From NCBI GenBank assembly GCA_003152795.1, contig PMBA01000239.1, positions 383 through 20,340 of the forward strand: 19,958 nucleotides of DNA, given 5' to 3'. Below the pieces are notes generated by a model, which worked only from the letters and a program-made list of their open reading frames with translations, ran no database searches and was not told the origin of the DNA. The stretch is from Acidobacteriaceae bacterium. GTDB taxonomy: Bacteria; Acidobacteriota; Terriglobia; Terriglobales; Acidobacteriaceae. The translations under genes and the position numbers were made by a program. Positions 1-7,636 of the stretch are shown here, piece after piece. Numbering within the stretch: the stretch's first letter is position 1; each line of letters opens with the position of its first letter.

Positions 1-211
1 ATCACTAGAAGAGTCCTCCTCGTGCAATTTAGGTGTGCAAGTTTGTTTTATGGGCAAAGTGTTAAAGGAAGGTTACAACGGGGTGAATTTCTGATGAACG
101 CACTTGCTTTTCCAAGTACTTAGCGACCAGCGCTGGCGTAGAGAAGGGGCTTTGGCGGTCTCCCGCCGCCTCGGATAAAGACGCGGCAAGCCGCGTGCCT
201 ACAGGGGAGAG
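1..211. other. Gene-free left edge
   Basis: I see no supported gene here. The first 120 bases are of moderate GC content and hold only very short open frames without ribosome-binding sites. The last 60 bases hold two adjacent perfect small hairpins, listed separately, which lie just downstream of the minus-strand gene ending at 212. Confidence 0.5.
154..196. repeat. Double-hairpin palindromic repeat, possible terminator
   Basis: Two hairpins lie side by side. The first is GGCGG (154-158) with CCGCC (163-167) around a 4-base loop. The second is ACGCGGC (181-187) with GCCGCGT (190-196) around AA. The arrangement resembles the other double-hairpin elements in this window. Read on the minus strand, the second stem is followed by TCTTTAT, a weak U-rich stretch, so it could also end transcription of the gene that stops at 212. 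The boundaries of the element are uncertain. Confidence 0.4.
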
Positions 212-1222
212 CTAGCGGTTGCCATACTTGTCGAGGCGCGCCAGTTCACGCCCAAAAAGAGTGTTGTGGGGAAATTCCCGCTGCAGCCCCAGCAGAAGCT
301 CGCGGGCGCGCGGCGAGTCCTTTTCGCGGACGTAGGCGATGGCCAGCAGGATGCGCGCAAAAGGAGCCAGCAGCTGGCCTTTTGCCGCGGTCGTCTGGAG
401 TTCGGCAATGCCGCCGGCTTTATCGCCGGCGACGCCCCCGAGGCGCAGGACCCAGCGCACCGGAGCGGCCATCGATCCAACGATGTAACGGCTGACGCCG
501 CTGGCCAGGTGAGCGTCGTAGCAATCGGGGTCGGCTGCGAGCAGTTGCTGGGCCCAGGCCGTCGCCTCTTTGGTGTAATGCAGCGACGCCAGATTGCGCT
601 TTTCGATGAGCGCGGCAAAATCCGAGCGCAAGCCATTGGCCAGGGTCATCGCCAGAAGCGCGTCCCGGTCCCGAGCGTCGCGGTTCAGCCGGGACTTTGC
701 CAGATTTTCAGCAAGGTCGAGTCGCTGCTCGAAATGTGCGCGCTGTCCCGGGTCGGCTTCATACTTCTTGCGTGCGGCGAAGATCGAGTCGTCCTCATAA
801 AATTGCGCCTCCAGCACACCGAGGCGATCAAATTCGGAAAACAAGACGCCAGCCGCCTCGCTTACCGGCCCCATGGGATTGTCGGGGTTCACTTTCTCCC
901 ACGACTCGAATTCTTTCTGTGCGCCCGCAAAATCCAGATCATAGAGCCGCCGGAATCCTGGATTGAGCCCCGCCGATGGCAACTCGGCAACCGCCTGGGA
1001 AGCAATCATCATCAGCACAAATAAGGCAGTGCCTGGAACTGTATTTAAGAATCGGTTTCGGGCAGGGCACGGCTTCAGCTGTGCCGCCAAGACCGTCCCA
1101 AATGCGGGCGTTAGCCCCAGCGGGTCGCCTTTTTTAACCCGCAAAAGTATTCTCGATACTAGTTCCAAGAGTGTGACCTGGATCCCTTTCGCACCGGGGC
1201 CAAGCCGGAGTGGAACGCTCAT
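212..1222 (-). CDS. Exported TPR-like protein, start uncertain
   Basis: The protein is mostly helical, with TPR-like motifs in the C-terminal half: an ADPDCYDAHLASG-type helix pair and a final helix pair with RARELLLGLQREFP. The likely role is a periplasmic or envelope scaffold; no catalytic motif is seen. A hydrophobic run ending SQAVA, followed by ELP, looks like a signal peptide and its cleavage site, but no ATG lies at the right distance before it. The frame stays open upstream through a palindromic repeat (1058-1143). I chose the ATG at 1222, which has an AGGAT-like site before it; alternatives are the ATGs at 1240 and 1288 and a TTG at 1090 inside the repeat. A start at 1288 would place the palindrome at 1256-1283 inside the coding region, which argues against it. 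The gene is divergent from the glucoamylase gene. The gene is well supported; its function and start are not. Confidence 0.7.
   Translation of the reverse strand: MSVPLRLGPGAKGIQVTLLELVSRILLRVKKGDPLGLTPAFGTVLAAQLKPCPARNRFLNTVPGTALFVLMMIASQAVAELPSAGLNPGFRRLYDLDFAGAQKEFESWEKVNPDNPMGPVSEAAGVLFSEFDRLGVLEAQFYEDDSIFAARKKYEADPGQRAHFEQRLDLAENLAKSRLNRDARDRDALLAMTLANGLRSDFAALIEKRNLASLHYTKEATAWAQQLLAADPDCYDAHLASGVSRYIVGSMAAPVRWVLRLGGVAGDKAGGIAELQTTAAKGQLLAPFARILLAIAYVREKDSPRARELLLGLQREFPHNTLFGRELARLDKYGNR
1058..1143. repeat. Palindromic repeat inside 5' end of the TPR gene
   Basis: On the plus strand this holds a stem GGCACGGC / GCTGTGCC (1066-1085, one G-T pair) with loop TTCA, then about 30 bases later GGGC GTTA GCCC, then a T-run at 1130-1135. 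The layout, with loops TTCA and GTTA, matches the two-hairpin element upstream of metG (TTCAG and TTTAG). It looks to me like a dispersed intergenic repeat of the kind common in acidobacterial genomes; that statement rests on memory of such genomes, not a search. It lies inside the open frame of the minus-strand gene. Confidence 0.5.
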
Positions 1223-1255
1223 AAGGCGGCATCCTGACATGTGTTGGATTGGATG

Positions 1256-1283
1256 CGCCTTCCCGCGTTTCCGATGGAAGGCG
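1256..1283. promoter_or_regulatory. Perfect 8-bp inverted repeat, candidate operator
   Basis: CGCCTTCC (1256-1263) and GGAAGGCG (1276-1283) are perfect inverted arms around 12 bases. The site lies in the gap between the divergent TPR gene (start 1222) and glucoamylase gene (start 1336), where an operator shared by both would sit. No clear -35/-10 pair was found beside it, so an operator role is inferred only from symmetry and position. Confidence 0.35.
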
Positions 1284-1335
1284 AGCACAATTCCGTCGCT
1301 TCTGGCAAACTGCTTGACGGTGAGGACGACCTTCT

Positions 1336-3735
1336 GTGAGCCAAGATAACGATCTCCGCTATGCGCCGGGCTGGCCCGGAATCGAACCCCGCTGGACGTC
1401 GAGCGCCAAGACGGGCGTGGGTACCGCGCTGAACCTCCACAGCCGCGTCTGGTTCACGCTGAGTCATGGCATTCTGAACGAGATTTATTTTCCCCGGGTG
1501 GACCAGGCCTGCACCCGCGACTTCGGCCTCATCGTCACCGACGGCCGTGGATTCTTCTCCGAAGAGAAACGACATTGTACCTTCCGCAACCTTCCGATCG
1601 AGCCCGGAGTGCCTGCCTATGAACTGACCAACACCTGCCTGTCCGGCCGGTACCGGATAGAAAAAGAAGTGTTGACCGATTCGTTACGAAACGTGGTGCT
1701 GCAGAAAATTCGATTTGTGCCGCTCCAGGGAAATCTCGGCGACTACCGCCTGTACGCCCTGTTGGCTTCGCACCTGGCAAACATGGGATACGGCAATACC
1801 GGCTGGGCGGGCGATTACAAGGGCCAGCCGATGCTCTTTGCCCAGCGCGATTCCTGCGCGCTCGCTCTGGCCTGCTCCGCGCCGTGGCCCAAGCGTTCCG
1901 TCGGATTTGCCGGCGTATCGGATGGCTGGCAGGACCTGTCGCAGCATTTCCAGATGACATGGGAGTACGATCGCGCGGAAAACGGAAATCTGGCTCTGAC
2001 CGCCGAAATCGACCTCAACGCCTGTAACGGCGAGTTCATCCTCGCTCTCGGCTTCGGCGGAATCTGGGCGGAAGCCGGTCAGCAAGCCCTATCTTCCCTG
2101 CTCACTTCCTACGAATCGACCCGCCAAGACTACGTCTCCCACTGGCAGAACTGGCAGCGCACACTGCATCCGCTGGACGACAAGCCCCGTGGGAAGGATT
2201 TGTATCGAGCCAGCATGGCGGTTCTGCGCACGCACGAGTCCAAGGACTTCCTCGGCGGCATCATCGCCAGCCTCTCCGTTCCCTGGGGCTTCAACAAAGG
2301 CGACGAGGACCTGGGCGGTTACCACCTCATCTGGCCGCGCGATCTGGTCGAGAGCGCGGGTGGATTGCTGGCAGCGGGCGCTCACGACGACGCTCTCCGC
2401 GTTTTACATTATCTCGAAGCCACCCAGGAGGCCGATGGACACTGGGCGCAGAACATGTGGTTGGATGGGCGTCCTTACTGGAACGGCCTGCAGATGGATG
2501 AGACTGCGTTTCCGATTCTGCTGGTCGATCTGCTGCGCCGAGAATCGCCGCGGTGTTTCGGCGACAGCGCGCGCTGGTGGCCGATGGTGCGCAAGGCCGC
2601 GGCTTTCATTGTGGCCAACGGCCCTGTCACCCAGCAAGACCGCTGGGAAGAGGACGGCGGCTATTCCCCATTTACACTGGCCGCAGAAATTTCAGCCCTG
2701 CTGATTGCAGCCGATCTGGCGCAATCGATGGGCCAGTCCCAGCCCGCCGAATTTCTGCGCCAGATGGCCGATACCTGGAATGACAACATCGAGCGCTGGA
2801 CCTACGCGGTGAACAGCGATCTCGCGCGGCAGGTCGGCGTGGAGGGTTACTACGTGCGCATCGCGCCGCCCGATGGAGACGGAGCCGCCTCTCCTCTGCA
2901 GGGATTTGTTCCCATCAAGAATCGGGCGAGTTCGACTGCGCCGGCGGTGGAAATCGTCAGCCCGGATGCGCTCGCTCTGGTGCGCTTTGGCTTGCGCGCC
3001 CATGACGATCCGCGAATGCTCAACACCATCAAGGTCATCGACGAAATGCTGCGCGTGAACCTTGCGCAGGGTCCGAACTGGTATCGCTACAATCTGGATG
3101 GCTATGGAGAGCACGAGGACGGCTCTCCGTTCGACGGCAGCGGAATTGGCCGACCATGGCCGCTCTTGGCCGGTGAGCGAGCTCACTACGAACTGGCCGC
3201 TGGACGCGCCGCTTCCGCCGAGGCCTTGTTGGGGGTGATGGAAAGCTCATCCGGAGCGAGCCGTTTACTTCCCGAACAGGTCTGGGACACAACCGACATC
3301 CCGGAGCGCGAGCTGTTCGCGGGAAAAGGATCGGGGTCGGCGTGCCCACTGGTATGGGCTCATTCCGAGTACATCAAGCTGCGGCGGTCTCTGGTTGACG
3401 GCAGGATTTTCGATCAGCCTCCACAAACGGTGGAGCGCTACTTAACCAGTAAAATCGCGGCGCAGTATTTCAACTGGCGCTTTAACAACAAGCCGCGCAC
3501 GCTGCCGTGCGGGAAAAAGCTGAGGCTCCTGCTGATGGAACCAGCGCTCGTGCATTGGAGTTTCGACAACTGGCAGAGCAGTCGGGACAGCGACTCCGGC
3601 GAGAGCGGATGGAACCTGCAGCACGTCGACCTGCCGACGGAAGCTCTTGTCACCGGGCGCCAGATTGTTTTCACGTTCTTCTGGAAAAACAGCGCGCGCT
3701 GGGAAGGACGCGACTATCAGGTCGTCGTCGAGTAA
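1336..3735 (+). CDS. GH15 glucoamylase / glucodextranase-type glycosidase
   Basis: Predicted inverting exo-glucosidase that releases glucose from the non-reducing ends of alpha-glucans. Residues 8 to about 270 form the bacterial GH15 N-terminal beta-sandwich domain (APGWPGIEPRW, then HGILNEIYFPR). The (alpha/alpha)6 barrel follows, with WPRDL at 333-337, RWEEDGGYSP from 436 (E438 or E439 the likely general acid) and PEQVWD at 646-651 (E647 the likely general base). Residues 710-799 form a C-terminal beta domain with HWSFDNW and RWEGRDY. The 799-residue length fits the multidomain bacterial family. The start is GTG with GAGGA nine bases upstream. There is no signal peptide, so I infer cytoplasmic action, for example on glycogen or trehalose-like glucans; the exact substrate cannot be read. 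A 6-bp hairpin (3788-3803) follows the stop but lacks a T-run. Confidence 0.93.
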   Translation: MSQDNDLRYAPGWPGIEPRWTSSAKTGVGTALNLHSRVWFTLSHGILNEIYFPRVDQACTRDFGLIVTDGRGFFSEEKRHCTFRNLPIEPGVPAYELTNTCLSGRYRIEKEVLTDSLRNVVLQKIRFVPLQGNLGDYRLYALLASHLANMGYGNTGWAGDYKGQPMLFAQRDSCALALACSAPWPKRSVGFAGVSDGWQDLSQHFQMTWEYDRAENGNLALTAEIDLNACNGEFILALGFGGIWAEAGQQALSSLLTSYESTRQDYVSHWQNWQRTLHPLDDKPRGKDLYRASMAVLRTHESKDFLGGIIASLSVPWGFNKGDEDLGGYHLIWPRDLVESAGGLLAAGAHDDALRVLHYLEATQEADGHWAQNMWLDGRPYWNGLQMDETAFPILLVDLLRRESPRCFGDSARWWPMVRKAAAFIVANGPVTQQDRWEEDGGYSPFTLAAEISALLIAADLAQSMGQSQPAEFLRQMADTWNDNIERWTYAVNSDLARQVGVEGYYVRIAPPDGDGAASPLQGFVPIKNRASSTAPAVEIVSPDALALVRFGLRAHDDPRMLNTIKVIDEMLRVNLAQGPNWYRYNLDGYGEHEDGSPFDGSGIGRPWPLLAGERAHYELAAGRAASAEALLGVMESSSGASRLLPEQVWDTTDIPERELFAGKGSGSACPLVWAHSEYIKLRRSLVDGRIFDQPPQTVERYLTSKIAAQYFNWRFNNKPRTLPCGKKLRLLLMEPALVHWSFDNWQSSRDSDSGESGWNLQHVDLPTEALVTGRQIVFTFFWKNSARWEGRDYQVVVE

Positions 3736-3943
3736 CTGGAATCGAGCTCATGCCGTCAAGAAGCGCCGATCCTCCAGTGTCCTCCATGGCAAAAGCATTT
3801 GCCTTCCTCCGTCGCCGCTGAAATTTCCACCGGTTACTATTCTCAACGCCCGACACTAGCACGAAACAGCACGAAGGAAACGCTTCGGCGCTGCTAAACT
3901 TCTCCTGATCGCTTTCCTGATCCCGCGTTCACTTTGAGGTAAC

Positions 3944-5914
3944 ATGCGCATTCTTAGCCTGTTTGTTATGGTCGTAGTAATGACTGTTCTAACCGCATCC
4001 CAAACCCTGCCTGCGCCCGAGGCCATCACCGATCCGAAGCAGATCGCGTCCAAGCCCGATGCCAGGGTGGAGAAGAATCTTTCCATTGAGAAGCTTTACA
4101 TGACGCGCCAGGTGGGAGGCGCGACCTGGTCGCCGGATGGGAAGACGGTCACTTTCGTCAGCAATCTGAGCGGGCGGAATAATCTCTGGCTGGTCGCGTC
4201 GGAAGGGGGATGGCCGATGCAACTTACGGTGAGCGATCAGCGCCAGGCCCAACCAACCTGGTCGCCGGATGGCAAGTGGATCGCCTACATGTCCGATTAC
4301 GACGGCGACGAGCAGTGGGATATTTTTCTGGTCTCGTCGAAGACCGGGCAAGTCACGAACCTGACCAACACGCGCGAAATTGCGGAGGAAAGTCCGGCAT
4401 GGTCGCCCGACGGACGCTACCTTGCTTACATCGTCAAGCCGAAGACTTCGTCGGTGTTCGAAATTGACGTTTACGACACGCTGATGCGCGAGGTGAAGCA
4501 CCTGACGACCGGAACCGCCAAGGACCGCATGAACGTTGCTCCGATCTGGTCGGCGGACGGCAAGTTTATCGTCTACACGCAGGAGCAGTCGAAAGGGACC
4601 GACTCGAACGTGTTTTTGGTCGAGGTGGCGAGTGCGCAGAGCACGCTGCTGACGCCGCACGATGGCGAACGCACGTACTCGGCAAGCGATGTCTCTCCCG
4701 ACGGCAAACACGTCCTGATCACCTCCAACGCCGCCGACGGCTACGACAACGTCGGCCTGCTCGAGATTGCCAGCAGGAAGATCCACTGGGTCACACAGGA
4801 CAAGTGGGAAATTTCCGGCGAGAGCTTTTCTCCCGACGGCAAGTTTCTGACCTACAACGCGAACGTGGATGGCAACACCGGCATTTACCGGTATGACATC
4901 GCATCCGGAAAAGCCAATGCCCTGCCCTTGCCCATGGGAGTGAACTTTGTTGCGGGCAGGACTTCGCCGTTCACCCGCGACAACACGCGGCTGCTTTATT
5001 ACCACACCGGCCCGACTGCTCCCGGCGATTTGTGGATCTACGACCTTACCGACGGTAAATCGCATCAGCTCACGCATTCGCTGGTGGGCGGCGTGCGATC
5101 CGAGGACATGGTCGAACCTCATCTTGTCCATTACCCGAGTAAAGATGGGAAGTGGACGATCTCCGCGTTCGTCTATGTGCCCTATAACTTGCCGCGCAAC
5201 GGCGAGCACCCCGCGATCGTGTACGTTCATGGCGGTCCTACGGCGCAGACGATGAATACGTTCAATCGCTTCGTCCAGTACATGGCGAACCAGGGCTACA
5301 TCGTGATCGCGCCCAACTATCGCGGCTCGACGGGATACGGAAAAGAATTCCAGCAGGCGAATCTTTTCGATATGGGCGGCGGCGATTTGCAGGATGTGCT
5401 CGCGGCCGCCGATTGGATCCAGCAGACGGGCTACGTCGATCCCAAGAAACTCATTCTGATGGGCGCGAGCTACGGTGGATATCTGACGATGATGGGCGTC
5501 ACCAAGGCTCCGGAAGTGTGGGCCGCGGGCGTTCCAATTGTGCCGTTTGTGAACTGGTTCACCGAGATACAGAACGAAGACCCCGTGCTGCAACAGTCGG
5601 ATCTTGCGACCATGGGCGATCCAGTGAAGAACAAAGCGCTTTACGAAGATCGGTCGCCCATCAACTTTGTGGACCGGATCAAGGCGCCGCTGTATCTGCT
5701 AGCCGGTGGAAACGATCCTCGTTGTCCCAAGACCGAAGCGCAGCAGGTGGTGGATGCGGTCAAGAAGCGCGGCGGCGTGGCCGAATACAAAGTCTATGAG
5801 AATGAAGGCCACGGCTTCGCTCGCGTTGAAAACCAGATTGACGCTTACAAGCGGGTGGCTGACTTTCTGAAAGCGCGTGTTCCGCCAGCGGATTGCAGTT
5901 GCTCGCTGAATTAG
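3944..5914 (+). CDS. Secreted S9 family prolyl oligopeptidase / dipeptidyl peptidase
   Basis: Serine peptidase predicted to cleave short peptides, probably in the periplasm or outside. Residues 1 to about 20 (MRILSLFVMVVVMTVLTAS) form a signal peptide. Residues 45-370 hold repeated WSPDGK-type blades of a PD40 beta-propeller: TWSPDGKTV, TWSPDGKWI, AWSPDGRYL, IWSADGKFI, VSPDGKHV and SFSPDGKFL. The C-terminal alpha/beta-hydrolase domain carries HGGP of the oxyanion region, S509 in GASYGG, D591 in GGNDPR and H623 in EGHGF, so the catalytic triad is complete. The length, 656 residues, is normal. GAGGT lies just before the ATG. The stop codon abuts the large heptamer inverted repeat that separates it from the convergent ABC ATPase gene. 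Exact specificity (DPP-like or acylaminoacyl-peptidase-like) is not decided by the sequence. Confidence 0.95.
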   Translation: MRILSLFVMVVVMTVLTASQTLPAPEAITDPKQIASKPDARVEKNLSIEKLYMTRQVGGATWSPDGKTVTFVSNLSGRNNLWLVASEGGWPMQLTVSDQRQAQPTWSPDGKWIAYMSDYDGDEQWDIFLVSSKTGQVTNLTNTREIAEESPAWSPDGRYLAYIVKPKTSSVFEIDVYDTLMREVKHLTTGTAKDRMNVAPIWSADGKFIVYTQEQSKGTDSNVFLVEVASAQSTLLTPHDGERTYSASDVSPDGKHVLITSNAADGYDNVGLLEIASRKIHWVTQDKWEISGESFSPDGKFLTYNANVDGNTGIYRYDIASGKANALPLPMGVNFVAGRTSPFTRDNTRLLYYHTGPTAPGDLWIYDLTDGKSHQLTHSLVGGVRSEDMVEPHLVHYPSKDGKWTISAFVYVPYNLPRNGEHPAIVYVHGGPTAQTMNTFNRFVQYMANQGYIVIAPNYRGSTGYGKEFQQANLFDMGGGDLQDVLAAADWIQQTGYVDPKKLILMGASYGGYLTMMGVTKAPEVWAAGVPIVPFVNWFTEIQNEDPVLQQSDLATMGDPVKNKALYEDRSPINFVDRIKAPLYLLAGGNDPRCPKTEAQQVVDAVKKRGGVAEYKVYENEGHGFARVENQIDAYKRVADFLKARVPPADCSCSLN

Positions 5915-6077
5915 GGCAGTTCTCAGTTCTCAGTTCCCGGTTCTCAGTAAGGACTGGCCGGAGTCGATCTCAGCGGTGCCCTTCCCAGTTCCCTCGCCTC
6001 ATGAACAATCGGACTAGTTCTCAGCAAAGCCGCAGGCGCCCACTGAGAACTGAGAACCGGGAACTGAGAACTGCCCT
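5914..6077. repeat. Heptamer-built inverted repeat at convergent junction
   Basis: The left arm (5914-5948) is GGGCA plus four 7-base units: GTTCTCA at 5919, GTTCTCA at 5926, GTTCCCG at 5933, GTTCTCA at 5940. The right arm (6042-6077), read on the minus strand, is AGGGCA plus GTTCTCA, GTTCCCG, GTTCTCA, GTTCTCA. The arms could pair over about 35 bases with a few wobbles around a 93-base centre. Each arm begins at or inside the stop codon of the gene it follows (TAG at 5912-5914; TAA at 6079-6077). It may end transcription from both sides, although there is no T-run. The variant unit is second in one arm and third in the other. Confidence 0.75.
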
Positions 6078-6844
6078 TACGCTTCCAGCTTCAACTCATC
6101 CAGTTCGAGAAACTCGTGAATGATGGGCTCGTTCGATTTCTCCATGTCCTTGTAGGTCCCAAAGAAAATCGCGCGGGCTTCGTGGAGAAAGACGATGCGG
6201 TCGGCGAGTTTTTTCGCCAGGCGCATGTCGTGCGTGACCACCACCGACGTCAGGTGCAATTGCAGTTTCAGCCGCGCAATCAGATCGCCCAGCAGGTTCC
6301 CCATCATCGGATCCACCATGGTGGTGGGTTCGTCGTAGAGCACGCACTCGGGTTGCGCCGACAGGGCTCGCGCGATGGCCACCGAACGCTTCATACCCGT
6401 CGAAAGGTCCGAAGGCAACAGGTCGCGCATTTCCTTCACTCCGACCATTTCGAGCAGACCGTCGACAACCTGATAAATCTGCTCTTCGGAAAGCTCCCTC
6501 TTTTCGCGCAGGGGGAAGGCCACGTTTTCACCAACCGTCAAAGAATCGAACAGCGCCCCGTTCTGGAACACCATGGTGACTTTCTTTCGGATTTCTTCCA
6601 GTTGCACTTCGTTGTAGTCGGTGATGTCCTGGCCGGCGACAATGACCCGGCCCGAATCCGGCTTTAGAAAACCCATAATGCTGTGCAAGGACACTGATTT
6701 TCCGACGCCGCTCCGGCCCAGGATGCAAACCATCTCCCCCGGCAACACATCAAAGCTGACGTTCTGCAGGATGACTCGATCTCCAAATGCCTTGGAGACG
6801 TCCTTAAACTCGATGTAGGGAGCCAGGGTATCGGCGGCGGCCAT
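6077..6844 (-). CDS. ABC transporter ATPase, MlaF/Ttg2A-like
   Basis: Nucleotide-binding subunit of an ABC transporter, most like MlaF, which powers phospholipid movement between outer and inner membrane in Gram-negative bacteria. Residues 43-50 are Walker A (GRSGVGKS), Q94 is the Q-loop, 147-151 is the signature motif, 168-172 is Walker B (VLYDE, with E172 the catalytic glutamate) and H205 is the switch histidine. The 255-residue length is normal. The signature reads LSTGM instead of LSGGQ or LSGGM. The MlaE permease and MlaD lipid-binding partners are not in this window, so the ATPase is separated from them or pairs with genes elsewhere. It follows mobA on the same strand after 57 bases and may be co-transcribed. 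No strong ribosome site precedes the ATG. Another lipid or toluene-tolerance importer ATPase is possible. Confidence 0.88.
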   Translation of the reverse strand: MAAADTLAPYIEFKDVSKAFGDRVILQNVSFDVLPGEMVCILGRSGVGKSVSLHSIMGFLKPDSGRVIVAGQDITDYNEVQLEEIRKKVTMVFQNGALFDSLTVGENVAFPLREKRELSEEQIYQVVDGLLEMVGVKEMRDLLPSDLSTGMKRSVAIARALSAQPECVLYDEPTTMVDPMMGNLLGDLIARLKLQLHLTSVVVTHDMRLAKKLADRIVFLHEARAIFFGTYKDMEKSNEPIIHEFLELDELKLEA

Positions 6845-6901
6845 GGCTATCAGAATGGCATGAGATGCCAGCTCGACTCAAGCGCTAAGCGCAGACGCCG
6901 G

Positions 6902-7540
6902 TCAGCCCGGGGAACCCGGCCCCTCCGCTGCCAGACGGTCCTGCGGAGTGTTCACGTTGAAAAAAGTCCGCTCTGAAAATCCCGCCGCCTTGAGTTCCTC
7001 CTCGCCGATCAACCGGAGCGACACGCCGGAAAATGCCGCGTCGATCTTGTACTTCCCTGCCCGCAGAGCCTGCTCGGCAACGCCCGAGAAGCTCCGACGA
7101 TAGACCGCGCACAGCGGCTGCAGTCCCTTGCCAGTAACGGGCACGGTGATCGTCGCCTGGTTGTCTTCGGCCACCGCGATAAGAAAAGCGAGAAGTTCCC
7201 GGCTGACGAAGGGCATGTCCACGGCGAGCATCAGGTTCAACTCGGCCGGCGAACTCGCAAGCCCCGCGTGTATACCGCCGAGCGGACCGCATCCCGGAAG
7301 AATATCCGCCAGGACGGGTCCATATTTCGTAGATTCATACTTCGCAAACCGGGCCGGGTCCGCCACGAGCCTCACGCTCTCGCAGACCTCGCTGAGCACA
7401 CTCAGGGCGCGATCCACTAGGGTTTGGCCGCCAATCTTAAGAAAGGCTTTGTCGACGCCGGCGCCCATCCGCGAACTCCTGCCTCCGGCCAGCAGAAAGC
7501 CCATACCCGACCGTCCCATCCGTCCCATATGGAAAAGCAT
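6902..7540 (-). CDS. mobA: Molybdenum cofactor guanylyltransferase
   Basis: MobA joins GMP from GTP to Mo-molybdopterin, giving the guanine dinucleotide form of the molybdenum cofactor used by DMSO-reductase-family enzymes; it is cytoplasmic. Visible motifs are the nucleotide-binding LLAGGRSSRMG at 16-26 with K31 in VDKA, then LPGCGPLGGIHAGL, the metal-binding AVDMPF, GLQPLCAVY and the C-terminal FFNVNTPQD. The length, 212 residues, is typical. The N-terminus has several methionines (1, 5, 8 and 13); M13 would begin MGFLLAGG, as in many family members, so the true start may be up to 36 bases further in (7504). It is divergent from the PilZ gene and upstream of the MlaF-like gene. A related nucleotidyltransferase such as MocA is possible, but the GPLGG and VNTPQD motifs favour MobA. 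Confidence 0.88.
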   Translation of the reverse strand: MLFHMGRMGRSGMGFLLAGGRSSRMGAGVDKAFLKIGGQTLVDRALSVLSEVCESVRLVADPARFAKYESTKYGPVLADILPGCGPLGGIHAGLASSPAELNLMLAVDMPFVSRELLAFLIAVAEDNQATITVPVTGKGLQPLCAVYRRSFSGVAEQALRAGKYKIDAAFSGVSLRLIGEEELKAAGFSERTFFNVNTPQDRLAAEGPGSPG

Positions 7541-7573
7541 AAGTCATAAGCGACGATGCACAAAAGTAACCTA

Positions 7574-7603
7574 TTCAGAACGGCCAGCCCGCCGGAAGAT
7601 AAT
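7574..7603 (+). promoter_or_regulatory. Candidate sigma-70-like promoter of the PilZ gene
   Basis: TTCAGA (7574-7579, 4 of 6 matches to the -35 consensus) and GATAAT (7598-7603, 5 of 6 to the -10) are 18 bases apart. Transcription would begin near 7610, leaving a leader of about 27 bases that contains AGGGGG at 7617-7622 before the ATG at 7637. Predicted by eye only. Confidence 0.4.
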
Positions 7604-7636
7604 TATGTCCGTTGTTAGGGGGCAGTACTCGTCATC

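Noticed and set aside
266..1024. 252-residue plus-strand frame opposite the TPR gene
   Set aside because: No domain, no ribosome site, and fully antisense to a better-supported coding region.
3989..5593. 534-residue open frame antisense to the S9 peptidase gene
   Set aside because: It mirrors the codon positions of a gene with a complete catalytic triad and signal peptide. Its own translation is Arg/His/Val-rich without domains, so it is a GC-bias shadow.
5919..6071. Possible CRISPR array in the heptamer region
   Set aside because: The units are 7 bases without spacers, in inverted arms; no CRISPR-sized repeats or cas genes are present.
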